Shown: positions 6,284 through 12,902 of the stretch, piece after piece
Layout of the letters: every line of letters starts with the position of its first letter
Numbering within the stretch: the first letter of the stretch is position 1
Assembly: GCA_903908025.1 (NCBI GenBank)
Contig: CAIVQM010000294.1
Coordinates: 1 to 13,064 of the forward strand
DNA length: 13,064 bases
Direction of reading: 5' to 3'
DNA from: an uncultured bacterium
GTDB lineage: Bacteria; Actinomycetota; Actinomycetes; S36-B12
Program-made: the position numbers and the translations under genes
Notes under the pieces: generated by a model
Seen by the model: the letters and a program-made list of their open reading frames with translations, nothing else
What the model was told of the DNA's origin: nothing
Database searches by the model: none

Positions 6284-7465
6284 GTGGCACAGGCCCGGGT
6301 CTTGCGCAATGACGCGCTGATCCTCGACGCAGCCCTGGACGCAACAGCCCAGGACGGCTGGCCCGGCCTTGCCCTGACAGCGGTCGCCCGGCGTGCCGGC
6401 CTGTCGCAGCGGCCCGTCACTAACCGCTTCGCCGACCGCTCAGAACTCGCGGTGGCTACCTGGCGCGAGCGTTCAGCGCCCGTGCTCCTTGCCGTCCTCG
6501 AGCAAGCCCTCTCGAGCGCCGGCCTGCTCCCGGGCGAAGTGTCACCAGCTCGCTTCCAGACCGCAATGCAGCGCCTCGCTCGGCCTGACACAGCCCTGCA
6601 AGCAGCGCTCGAGCTACTCATCATGTCGAGTTTCGACCCGACCCTCGCCGCAGAGGTCCAGCAGGGGGCCGCTTCCGAGGTCCACGTCTGGTGCACCCCG
6701 CAGCGCGGCAAGCCGACCCGTGCGCTGGCTGCCCGGCGCGCCTACCTGCTCATCGTGGCCTTCGGCCTCATCGCCGTCTCACGGCGTCCCGGCTCCGAGC
6801 AGGTCGACCTCAGCAAGGAATTCGACTCCCTCTTCCGCGCGCTGCAGTCCGACGCCAGCCCGCAGCCCCTGCCGAAGGCTCACCTCCCGCACCTCGCAGA
6901 TGACATCCCCTTCAACTCCGGCGACCGCATCCACGATGCACTCCTCACATCGGTATTGCGACTCGTCGGCACGTCTGGTTACGACAGCGCGAGCACGGCC
7001 CGCATCGCACGCGATGCAAAGGTGGCCGAGGCCAACATCTTCCTGCGCCACGCATCCAAGCTCGACCTCTTCATTGACGCATCGGCCCGACACCAGGCCT
7101 ACGGATTCCCGGCGAACGCCGAGTTCCAGCTGCGCATGGAGGAGGAGCACGGGCCGGGAGTCACCGAGGCGGTGATGATTCGCGAGATCCTGCGCCCGGA
7201 GTTCAGGTATCAGCGCGCCGTCAACGTCGAGGAGTTGCGGGTGTCGTGGCATAACGATGAACTTCTGCGCAAGCAGGAGGAGCAGTTCCAATCCTTCGTC
7301 GACCAGCAGTCGGCCGCGAATCCCGACTGGCCCTCGACTCTGTCGGCCGCTCGGGTGCACGTCGGCCTCGCCACCGGCTACGGCGTCGGCCTCCTCAGCA
7401 TTCTCGAGCCGGAGGCCGGGAACCTGCCGTTCGACGTCGTCACCATCCCGCTGCTCGGCGCGTAG
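6284..7465 (+). CDS. Transcriptional regulator with two tandem TetR-type domains (paralogue of 2508-3701)
   Basis: This is 393 aa from GTG 6284, which has a full AGGAGG 5 nt upstream. An in-frame GTG at 6248 would add 12 residues but lacks such a site. The first HTH is at about residues 10-57 (ILDAALDATAQDGW, then VARRAGLSQRPVTNRFADRS). The second is at about 214-262 (VLRLVGTSGYDSASTARIAR, then NIFLRHASKLDLF). The second recognition region (DAKVAEANIF) departs from the TetR consensus and from its paralogue, which fits recognition of a different operator. The C-terminal segment (EAVMIREILRP, EELRVSWHNDEL, LPFDVVTIPLL) matches the first regulator closely, suggesting a shared ligand or assembly mode. 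It is divergent from the surface protein at 6033 and convergent with the ABC permease at 7600. It likely represses the surface-protein gene; the ligand is unknown. Confidence 0.92.
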   Translation: MAQARVLRNDALILDAALDATAQDGWPGLALTAVARRAGLSQRPVTNRFADRSELAVATWRERSAPVLLAVLEQALSSAGLLPGEVSPARFQTAMQRLARPDTALQAALELLIMSSFDPTLAAEVQQGAASEVHVWCTPQRGKPTRALAARRAYLLIVAFGLIAVSRRPGSEQVDLSKEFDSLFRALQSDASPQPLPKAHLPHLADDIPFNSGDRIHDALLTSVLRLVGTSGYDSASTARIARDAKVAEANIFLRHASKLDLFIDASARHQAYGFPANAEFQLRMEEEHGPGVTEAVMIREILRPEFRYQRAVNVEELRVSWHNDELLRKQEEQFQSFVDQQSAANPDWPSTLSAARVHVGLATGYGVGLLSILEPEAGNLPFDVVTIPLLGA

Positions 7466-7522
7466 CGCAACAGGGGGTCGGCAGACTCTCGGTCACTGAG
7501 CGGCATCGTCGGGTTCATGAGC

Positions 7523-7536
7523 CCCGCAGTAGCGGG
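7523..7536. terminator. Weak hairpin between convergent genes
   Basis: CCCGC-AGTA-GCGGG forms a 5-bp GC stem with a 4-nt loop, 57 nt after the regulator stop and between two convergent genes. There is no T-run, so terminator function is only possible. The rest of 7466-7599 shows nothing recognisable. Confidence 0.25.
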
Positions 7537-7599
7537 CGACGCAGTGGAGTGCCCGCCGGCACGGCCGCCCAGAGGGGCCTGCCCGAGAGCGCCTCGCCC

Positions 7600-8400
7600 T
7601 CAGTCCTGACCGCGAGCGGACCAGCGGAACACCTTCAGCGCGATGAAGAAGCCGGCGATCGTCCAGATGCCCAGAACCAGCGCGCACATGCCCAGGTTCC
7701 AGGCGCCACCGACCTCGATCACCTCAGCACCCTCGGGGAGGAAGACGTAGCGCATTGCCTGCGTCAGCCACTTGAGCGGGAAGAGCGAGGCGAATGTCTG
7801 CATCCAGCTCGGGAGCTGATTGAAGACGAAGAAGACGCCCGAGGTGAACTGCAGGACGAGCACGATCGGCGCGACGATCGCCGAGGCGCCCTTGCCCTGC
7901 TTCGGCACGACCGAGAACGCAATGCCGAGGAGCGTGCAGGAGAGCAGGCCGAGCACGCTGACCCACGCGAACGTGAACCACTTCGTCGCGGTGTCCGGCA
8001 GATTCACGCCGTAGAACAGGACGCCGACGATCAGCAGCACGATGACCTGGACGACGTATGCGATGAAGACCATCCCGGCCTTGCCGATGAAGTACGAGGC
8101 CTTGGGCATCGGCAGGCCCTGGAGCCGCTTGAGCGTCGCGTCATCGCGCTCCATCGGAATGGCGATCGCCAGGTTCTGGAACGAGGTGTAGAGGATGCCG
8201 GAGGCGATCATGCCGGCGAGGAAGTACTGGGCGAAGGTCACGTCCTCGAAGCCAACCTCCTGGTCGGCGAACACCGATCCGAAGATGACGAGAAGGATCA
8301 TCGGGAGCGCGAAGTTGAACAACGCACTCTCGCGGTCACGGAAGAACTGGCGCAGTTCCAGACTCACTCGACGCTTGCCCAATGCGAGTGTGCTGCTCAT
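7600..8400 (-). CDS. ABC-2 type exporter permease (DrrB-like)
   Basis: This 266-aa protein has six predicted membrane segments at about 27-46, 60-80, 105-130, 143-166, 174-194 and 235-256. Between the second and third lies the cytoplasmic ERDDATLKRLQGLPMP motif (84-99), characteristic of ABC-2 permeases, which contacts the ATPase. Length and layout are normal for the family. The ATG at 8400 overlaps the ATPase stop in an ATGA, and an AGGAGG lies inside the end of the ATPase gene, so the two are translationally coupled. The pair would form a homodimeric or 2+2 exporter in the cytoplasmic membrane. DrrAB relatives export drugs or lipids, but the substrate here cannot be told from sequence. Confidence 0.93.
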   Translation of the reverse strand: MSSTLALGKRRVSLELRQFFRDRESALFNFALPMILLVIFGSVFADQEVGFEDVTFAQYFLAGMIASGILYTSFQNLAIAIPMERDDATLKRLQGLPMPKASYFIGKAGMVFIAYVVQVIVLLIVGVLFYGVNLPDTATKWFTFAWVSVLGLLSCTLLGIAFSVVPKQGKGASAIVAPIVLVLQFTSGVFFVFNQLPSWMQTFASLFPLKWLTQAMRYVFLPEGAEVIEVGGAWNLGMCALVLGIWTIAGFFIALKVFRWSARGQD

Positions 8401-9242
8401 GACTCACCCTCCTCAGCGAGCAGGGAGAGGTAGGTGTCCTCGAGTGTCGGTCGCTGCACGGCCAACTCGGGGATCTCGCCCCCGAGTCGTTCGGCGAGGG
8501 CGCGAACAAATGCCGTCGGTTCACTCGTCGACTCGGAACGCTCCACTCCACCCTCGGCCCAGCTCACGACTGCTGTCGCGTTGGATCGGTTGCCGATCTG
8601 CGATGGGGTGTCGCACGCGACGATGCGCCCGCGCGCGATGACCGCGACGCGATCAGCGAGTCGTTCGGCCTCGTCGAGATAGTGCGTCGTGAGCAGGATG
8701 GTCGTGCCTTCGGACTTCAACTGCTCGATGAGCGTCCAGAACTCGCGGCGTGCTTCCGGATCGAAGCCCGTGGTGGGCTCGTCGAGGAACAGCATCTCGG
8801 GCCGGCCGATGATCCCGAGGGCGACGTCCAGCCGCCGACGCTGCCCGCCGGAGAGCTTGCTGTTGCGGGCACTGGCCTTCGCCTCCAGGCCCACTGCCGC
8901 GATGACCTCCTCCGGATCGCGCGGGTTCGCGAAGTACCCGGCGAAGTGCCGGACCGACTCGCGCACGGTGAGTTCACCGAGATCGCGATCGGCCTGCAGC
9001 ACGATGCCCAGCCGCGCACGCCAGGACAGGCCGCCGGTCTGTGGGTCGGTGCCGAGGACCTGCACGGTGCCGGAATCCGCATGCCGGTATCCCTCGAGGA
9101 TCTCCGTCGTCGTGGTCTTGCCCGCCCCATTCGGCCCCAGGAGCGCCAGGCACTCGCCGGCCCGAACATCGAAGGTCACCCCATCGACAGCTCGGACATC
9201 CCCATACTTCTTGTACAAATCGCGCACTTCGATCGCATTCAT
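8397..9242 (-). CDS. ABC exporter ATP-binding protein (DrrA-like)
   Basis: This is 281 aa from ATG 9242, chosen because AAGGAGG lies 5 nt upstream and the protein begins with the family-typical MNAIEVRDLYKKYG. The frame stays open further upstream but runs into the promoter and the divergent gene. All ATPase motifs are intact: Walker A GPNGAGKT (36-43), Q-loop Q83, signature LSGGQ (130-134), Walker B LFLDEP (151-156) with D154 and E155, and switch His H187. The C-terminal tail RPTLEDTYLSL (about 264-274) is the DrrA-type ending. It powers the permease encoded 4 nt downstream in overlap. It is divergent from the MerR gene at 9300, so control by that regulator is likely. Confidence 0.95.
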   Translation of the reverse strand: MNAIEVRDLYKKYGDVRAVDGVTFDVRAGECLALLGPNGAGKTTTTEILEGYRHADSGTVQVLGTDPQTGGLSWRARLGIVLQADRDLGELTVRESVRHFAGYFANPRDPEEVIAAVGLEAKASARNSKLSGGQRRRLDVALGIIGRPEMLFLDEPTTGFDPEARREFWTLIEQLKSEGTTILLTTHYLDEAERLADRVAVIARGRIVACDTPSQIGNRSNATAVVSWAEGGVERSESTSEPTAFVRALAERLGGEIPELAVQRPTLEDTYLSLLAEEGES

Positions 9243-9299
9243 TTCCGCCTCCTTACGGAGAGTAACACTATCCACTCGCTGTATGCATACTCTGCAGGT
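9243..9299. promoter_or_regulatory. Divergent promoter/operator between the ABC exporter and MerR regulator
   Basis: Only 57 nt separate the two starts. GTATGCATAC (9281-9290) is a perfect 10-nt palindrome. AGAGTA (9259-9264) and TACTCT (9288-9293) form a wider dyad. On the minus strand TAGTGT (9265-9270) is a candidate -10 for the exporter. On the plus strand CATACT (9286-9291) lies 8 nt before the MerR ATG, so that mRNA may be leaderless. The dyads overlap both candidate promoters, as expected for MerR control and autoregulation. Confidence 0.5.
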
Positions 9300-9953
9300 A
9301 TGAGACTCGCAGAGTTGAGCCGCACCACCGGGGTGCCGCCCGCCACGATCAAGTGGTACCTGCGGGAGGGGCTGATCCGCAAGGGCGAGGCCACCGCTCG
9401 AAACCAAGCCCAGTACGACGAATCCCATGTCCGCCGCCTGCGCCTGATCCGGGCACTCGTCGACATCGGAGGCCTGACCACCCAGGAGGCGCGGGACATC
9501 CTCGCTGTCGTCGATGATCCGAACGCTTCGATCGACCAGGTCGTCGGGGCCGCTCACGGCGCCCTCGCACGCGTGCCGGATTCGGACGCCGATCCCACGA
9601 CACTCGCTCAGGTCGACCACTTTCTTGCGAGCCGAGGCTGGACGGTCTCGACCGGGAGCCCCGCACGCGCAGAGCTTGCCGGCATCGTCCGCGCAATGAC
9701 CCAGCTCACTCCGGGCGACGACCACTCCGACCAAGCCTTGGTCGCAGGCCTGGCCCCCTACGCGAATGCCATCGATCAGTTGGCGGCCGCCGAGGTCGAG
9801 GAGTTGCCGCACGATGTGCCGCGCGATGTGCTCGTCGAGCAGGTGGTACTCGGCACCGTACTCGCTGAACGGCTGATCGGATCCCTACGACGACTTGCTC
9901 AGGAGTCGGCGTTCCTCGCCCGCTACGTCACGCCGTCTGACATCAACCGCTGA
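9300..9953 (+). CDS. MerR-family transcriptional regulator
   Basis: This is 217 aa from ATG 9300, the start giving the canonical MerR opening MRLAELSRTTGVPPATIKWY. The winged HTH covers about residues 1-70 (YLREGLI, then the wing and RLRLIRAL). It is followed by a helical linker and a C-terminal half of about 130 residues that I do not recognise; no conserved metal-binding Cys or TipA-like domain is visible, so the effector is probably an organic molecule. No Shine-Dalgarno is present at a proper distance, and a -10-like CATACT lies 8 nt upstream, suggesting a leaderless mRNA. It is divergent from the DrrAB-like exporter and probably regulates it. Its stop lies 8 nt from the convergent cyclase stop. 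Confidence 0.9.
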   Translation: MRLAELSRTTGVPPATIKWYLREGLIRKGEATARNQAQYDESHVRRLRLIRALVDIGGLTTQEARDILAVVDDPNASIDQVVGAAHGALARVPDSDADPTTLAQVDHFLASRGWTVSTGSPARAELAGIVRAMTQLTPGDDHSDQALVAGLAPYANAIDQLAAAEVEELPHDVPRDVLVEQVVLGTVLAERLIGSLRRLAQESAFLARYVTPSDINR

Positions 9954-9961
9954 CCAACACG

Positions 9962-10969
9962 TCACCCCAGCGTTTTCGGCCCGTGCTGCTCCTTGCGTGC
10001 CTTATCCAGATACATGGCTGCGTCCGCGACAGCAACTGACTCGTCAAACCTGCGGAAGTCGTGCAGCGGAGCAACACCGTACGACGCGCCGATGGGAAGC
10101 TCTCCGACGATGCGCGCCATGACAAGCGTGGCCTCCTGCATTGGTAGCGCGAGGACGATCAGGAACTCGTCGCCGCCGCTCCGGGCGATGATGTCGCCAG
10201 TGCGCAAGGAGGTCCGCATCGTCTGAGCGACGGTCGCCAGCATGGCATCACCGGCCGCGTGGCCCTGCGAGTCGTTCAGCGCCTTGAAGTCGTCCAGATC
10301 GATGACCGTGAGTGAGCACTCCACCTCACGACCGTCCTTCGCCGCGCGGTGATCCACCGTGGCCTGCAGCCCGGCTCGGTTGAGTGTTCGCGTCAACGGA
10401 TCCCGCGTCGCAAGGGAGTGAATGCGCCGCACCAGCAGATAGATGACCCCACCGAGCAGGATGGCCGACTCGGCTGTCGGGATCCAGACGGAGACCGCCG
10501 TATCGATCGGATTGGCGAGGAACATCCCAATCGCAGCCGCCCCGATCAGGATCACGATGTGCTCGACCGCCTGACCCAGCGGGAACCAGATGGCGGCATA
10601 GGCCGAGTAGGCAACCACCGACAGTGAATTCCCGACCAGATTGCCCGGGGTCTTCGCCTGGAGCAGCAGGATGCAGATCAGCACCGCGCCAAACGTCACG
10701 CAGAAGTGCAGGAACCAGGTCGGGATGTGCCACCACGGGTTGGCGAGGACGAGCGTGATCAGCAGCAGCGACACGAAGGCAAAGGTCTGAGCCGGCACCG
10801 CCGGGTGCTCGTGGGCCGGTGCCAGCACGACGGCGAGCAGGCCGATGCTCTTGGTCGCCGTGATCAGGGCCATCGTCCAGACCGGCCCGCGCATACCCAG
10901 CACGGGTCGGTCAATGGGGATGTGCTCAGCCCCGCTGAAAGCCGGACGAAGCCAGTCGATGATTCGCAT
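9962..10969 (-). CDS. Membrane-bound diguanylate cyclase (GGDEF domain)
   Basis: This 335-aa protein has about six hydrophobic segments in residues 30-182, with no known sensor-domain signature, then a cytoplasmic GGDEF domain (about 187-330). The active site is intact: metal Asp D224 in VIDLDDFK, N232-D233, and G265-G266-D267-E268-F269. An inhibitory I-site R256-T-G-D259 lies exactly five residues before GGDEF, so product feedback inhibition is expected. It should convert two GTP to cyclic di-GMP. There is no EAL domain. The ATG follows a TAGTTT -10-like hexamer by 8 nt, suggesting a leaderless transcript, and only 11 nt separate it from the upstream membrane-protein gene, so co-transcription is also possible. 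Confidence 0.94.
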   Translation of the reverse strand: MRIIDWLRPAFSGAEHIPIDRPVLGMRGPVWTMALITATKSIGLLAVVLAPAHEHPAVPAQTFAFVSLLLITLVLANPWWHIPTWFLHFCVTFGAVLICILLLQAKTPGNLVGNSLSVVAYSAYAAIWFPLGQAVEHIVILIGAAAIGMFLANPIDTAVSVWIPTAESAILLGGVIYLLVRRIHSLATRDPLTRTLNRAGLQATVDHRAAKDGREVECSLTVIDLDDFKALNDSQGHAAGDAMLATVAQTMRTSLRTGDIIARSGGDEFLIVLALPMQEATLVMARIVGELPIGASYGVAPLHDFRRFDESVAVADAAMYLDKARKEQHGPKTLG

Positions 10970-10986
10970 CGCTAGTCAAACTAGCG
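10970..10986. promoter_or_regulatory. 7-3-7 inverted repeat with candidate -10 for the cyclase gene
   Basis: CGCTAGT-CAA-ACTAGCG is a perfect 7-3-7 dyad in the 11-nt gap and across the stop codon of the upstream gene. Read on the minus strand, it contains TAGTTT (10978-10983), 8 nt before the cyclase ATG. It could be a promoter with an overlapping operator, placing the cyclase under control separate from the gene before it. Confidence 0.4.
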
Positions 10987-11364
10987 TGCGACCTCCTTGC
11001 GATGCGCGCGCCAAGGGCCTGGGAGCAGCCAGATGAACATCCCGAGGACCCAGACGATGAGGGTTCCCCATACCCAGCCCCACCCATTGATGTCCAGGCC
11101 GCTGGTCAGGAGCGAGGTGATGAACAGGGCGAGGAAGGTGGAGATGAGGCCGGTTAGGGCGACGATCGACCCAGCATTGCGAATCAGGAACTTGAGCACC
11201 AGCCAGGTGAACAGGCCGCTGAGGATCGCGAACACGACCAGGCTGATCAGGAACGGAACGAATCCGTCGATCTGGAACTGGTCACCAAGGAGCAGGGCGG
11301 CGAGGATGAGGCCGATGGCGTTGCCGCCGAGGCCAAGGATCCAGCCCATCAGGAATCGTGGCAT
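10981..11364 (-). CDS. Small four-helix membrane protein, phage holin family 4 (YvlD-like)
   Basis: This 127-aa protein has four predicted membrane helices (about 7-26, 36-60, 66-86, 95-115) and a short basic C-terminal tail (WRAHRKEVAR). The opening G.ILGLGGNAIGLILAALLL and overall size fit the chromosomal Phage_holin_4_2 (YvlD) family. Members are common outside phages and their role is poorly defined; nothing here suggests lysis. The ATG at 11364 lies 6 nt after a TAGCGT hexamer with no Shine-Dalgarno, suggesting a leaderless mRNA. The cyclase begins 11 nt downstream. Confidence 0.8.
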   Translation of the reverse strand: MPRFLMGWILGLGGNAIGLILAALLLGDQFQIDGFVPFLISLVVFAILSGLFTWLVLKFLIRNAGSIVALTGLISTFLALFITSLLTSGLDINGWGWVWGTLIVWVLGMFIWLLPGPWRAHRKEVAR

Positions 11365-11370
11365 GACGGA

Positions 11371-11376
11371 ACGCTA
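11371..11376 (-). promoter_or_regulatory. Predicted -10 for a leaderless transcript of the holin-like gene
   Basis: On the minus strand the sequence is TAGCGT, then TCCGTC, then the ATG. The same hexamer at the same 6-nt distance precedes the oxidase GTG at 12828. Transcription would start at or within a base of the start codon. Confidence 0.5.
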
Positions 11377-11390
11377 GCGCTCAGAGCGAT

Positions 11391-11407
11391 CGGATTGCGG
11401 CAATCCG
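11391..11407. repeat. Perfect 17-bp palindrome upstream of the holin-like gene
   Basis: CGGATTGC-G-GCAATCCG is a perfect 8-1-8 inverted repeat, 36 nt beyond the oxidase stop (11443) and about 15 nt upstream of the predicted -10 of the next gene. There is no T-run, and the one-base centre disfavours a terminator. It has the same geometry as the two operator candidates at 2440 and 6106 but different arms. An operator for an unknown regulator is the likeliest reading. Confidence 0.45.
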
Positions 11408-11442
11408 CCCATTCCACCCGTTCCGGGGACACCCCGACAGGG

Positions 11443-12828
11443 CTACCAGCGCGGCAGGGATTTGCCCGGGTTCAGGATGTTCTCGGGATCCCAGGCGTGC
11501 TTGACCCGGGTGTGCAGGTCGGCCGCAACCGCGTCTATCTCCCGGCCGAGGGCACGCTGCTTGAGGTTGCCCACACCATGCTCACCCGTCACCGTCCCGC
11601 CAAGAGTCAGCGCGACGTCGAGGATGTCGTCGAAGGCGAGGAGCGCCCGCGCACCTGCTGCCTCATCCCCGCGCTCCGTGACGATAGTCGGGTGCAGGTT
11701 GCCGTCGCCCGCGTGTCCGAACGTGCAGATCCGCACGTCGTGCCGCTGCGCGATGTCCTGGATCCGCACCATCGCCTCGGCGAGGCTCGAGCGCGGCACC
11801 GCGATGTCGTCGAGCAGCCAGTCGCCAAGGTCCTCGATCGCGAGGATCGCCATCCGGCGGGCGCCAAGGAGCATCTCCGACTCCTCCTCGTCCTCCGAGC
11901 GATAGCCCTCCCGTGCGCCGAACTGCTCGCAGATCTCGATCAGCCGATCGGCATCCGCCACGGCAGCCCCGTGGCCGGCATCCGTCTGCGCGACCAGCAG
12001 GGCTCCGGCATTGACGTCCAGTCCCATCGGCCGCCACGCCTCCACGACCTGGATCGTCTGCTGGTCCATCAGCTCGAGCATGCTCGGCGTGAGCTCGGCC
12101 ATGATCGCGGCGCTCGCTCTTCCAGCGCTCGCGACATCGTCGAACACTGCAACGGCTGTCGTAGCCGGCGGAGGAAGGGGACGCAGGCGCAGGCGCGCCA
12201 TCGTCACGATGCCGAGCGTTCCTTCGCTGCCGACCATCATCCCGGTGAGGTCGTATCCTGCAACGCCCTTGATCGTGCGGCGGCCAAGCCGAGTGATGCG
12301 ACCGTCGGCGAGCACCACCTCGAGTCCGATGACCGCATCGCGCGTCACCCCGTACTTCACGCAGCACAGACCACCGGCATTCGTGTTGACGTTGCCGCCG
12401 ATCGAGCAGAAGTCCTTGCTCGCCGGATCCGGCGCGTACCAGAGCCCGCTCTCCTTGACGTGGTCGCGGAGTTCGGTGTTCATGATCCCCGGCTGTGTCT
12501 CGACGTAGCCGTCGGTCGAGTTGACCTCAAGGACGTCAGTCATGCGCTCCAGACACACGACAAGCGAGCCGTCGATCGCATTGCTGCCACCCGACAGACC
12601 AGAGCCCGCACCTCGCGGGACGACGGGCACCCGGTTCGCATGCGCAGCCGTCATGATCGCCGACACCTGCTCAGTCGTCCGCGGGAAGACGACCGCAAAG
12701 GGCTCCCCCGCCGCAGACCCCGTGGAGCGATCATGAACGTACGAGCCGAGGATGTCGGGATCGGTCACGATGTCTCGCTCGTCAATTGCGGCATCGCAGG
12801 CGGCCAGCACCACGTCCTCGGGGGTCAC
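11443..12828 (-). CDS. FAD-linked oxidase, glycolate oxidase GlcD / D-lactate dehydrogenase family
   Basis: This is 461 aa from GTG 12828, a normal length for the family. The N-terminal FAD-binding (PCMH-type) domain covers about 44-220, with PRGAGSGLSGG (71-81) contacting the cofactor, a conserved segment ending SIGGNVNTNAGG (142-153), and VGSEGTLGIVT (199-209). The C-terminal FAD-oxidase domain carries GHAGDGNLHP (about 371-381) and TGEHGVGNLKQ (about 415-425), which hold the metal and substrate-binding His residues in this family. It should oxidise a 2-hydroxy acid such as D-lactate, glycolate or D-2-hydroxyglutarate; the choice cannot be made from sequence. No iron-sulfur GlcF partner is next to it. 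There is no Shine-Dalgarno, and TAGCGT ends 6 nt before the GTG, suggesting a leaderless mRNA. It is divergent from the gene at 12903. Confidence 0.94.
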   Translation of the reverse strand: MTPEDVVLAACDAAIDERDIVTDPDILGSYVHDRSTGSAAGEPFAVVFPRTTEQVSAIMTAAHANRVPVVPRGAGSGLSGGSNAIDGSLVVCLERMTDVLEVNSTDGYVETQPGIMNTELRDHVKESGLWYAPDPASKDFCSIGGNVNTNAGGLCCVKYGVTRDAVIGLEVVLADGRITRLGRRTIKGVAGYDLTGMMVGSEGTLGIVTMARLRLRPLPPPATTAVAVFDDVASAGRASAAIMAELTPSMLELMDQQTIQVVEAWRPMGLDVNAGALLVAQTDAGHGAAVADADRLIEICEQFGAREGYRSEDEEESEMLLGARRMAILAIEDLGDWLLDDIAVPRSSLAEAMVRIQDIAQRHDVRICTFGHAGDGNLHPTIVTERGDEAAGARALLAFDDILDVALTLGGTVTGEHGVGNLKQRALGREIDAVAADLHTRVKHAWDPENILNPGKSLPRW

Positions 12829-12832
12829 GGCC

Positions 12833-12846
12833 GCACGCTAGCGTGC
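12833..12846. promoter_or_regulatory. 14-bp palindrome with a -10 hexamer on each strand (candidate bidirectional promoter)
   Basis: GCACGCTAGCGTGC is a perfect palindrome. It contains TAGCGT on both strands (12839-12844 plus; 12835-12840 minus), sharing the central TA. On the minus strand the oxidase GTG begins 6 nt after the hexamer. On the plus strand the gene at 12903 would have a leader of about 50 nt. It may be one symmetric promoter serving both genes, or an operator over the -10. Confidence 0.5.
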
Positions 12847-12850
12847 CGAC

Positions 12851-12866
12851 CGTCCGTCCGTCCGTC
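12851..12866. repeat. Tetranucleotide repeat (CGTC)x4
   Basis: Four exact copies of CGTC lie in the 74-nt divergent region, just right of the 14-bp palindrome. They fall in the predicted leader of the gene at 12903 and upstream of the oxidase -10, so a change in copy number could alter expression of either. Confidence 0.6.
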
Positions 12867-12902
12867 GCGGGAGCATGTCCTGGAAGCAGACAGGGGGATT
12901 AC

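Noticed and set aside
7549..8433. 294-codon plus-strand open frame opposite the permease
   Set aside because: Composition is dominated by Glu, Arg and His as expected from the complement of a membrane-protein gene; there is no conserved motif.
8682..9299. In-frame N-terminal extension of the MerR protein
   Set aside because: It lies antisense to the ATPase and would place the MerR HTH in mid-protein; the canonical MerR start is at 9300.
8397..9812. A 471-codon minus-strand frame around the ABC ATPase
   Set aside because: The ATPase begins at ATG 9242 with AAGGAGG. The extra upstream part lies antisense to the MerR gene and has no domain signature.
9948..9976. Possible bidirectional terminator between MerR and cyclase genes (CGCTG...CAGCG then TTTT)
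   Set aside because: Stem is only 5 bp with a 15-nt loop and lies across both stop codons; too weak to annotate.
10981..11364. Prophage holin
   Set aside because: No endolysin or other phage gene is nearby, and this membrane family is mostly chromosomal.
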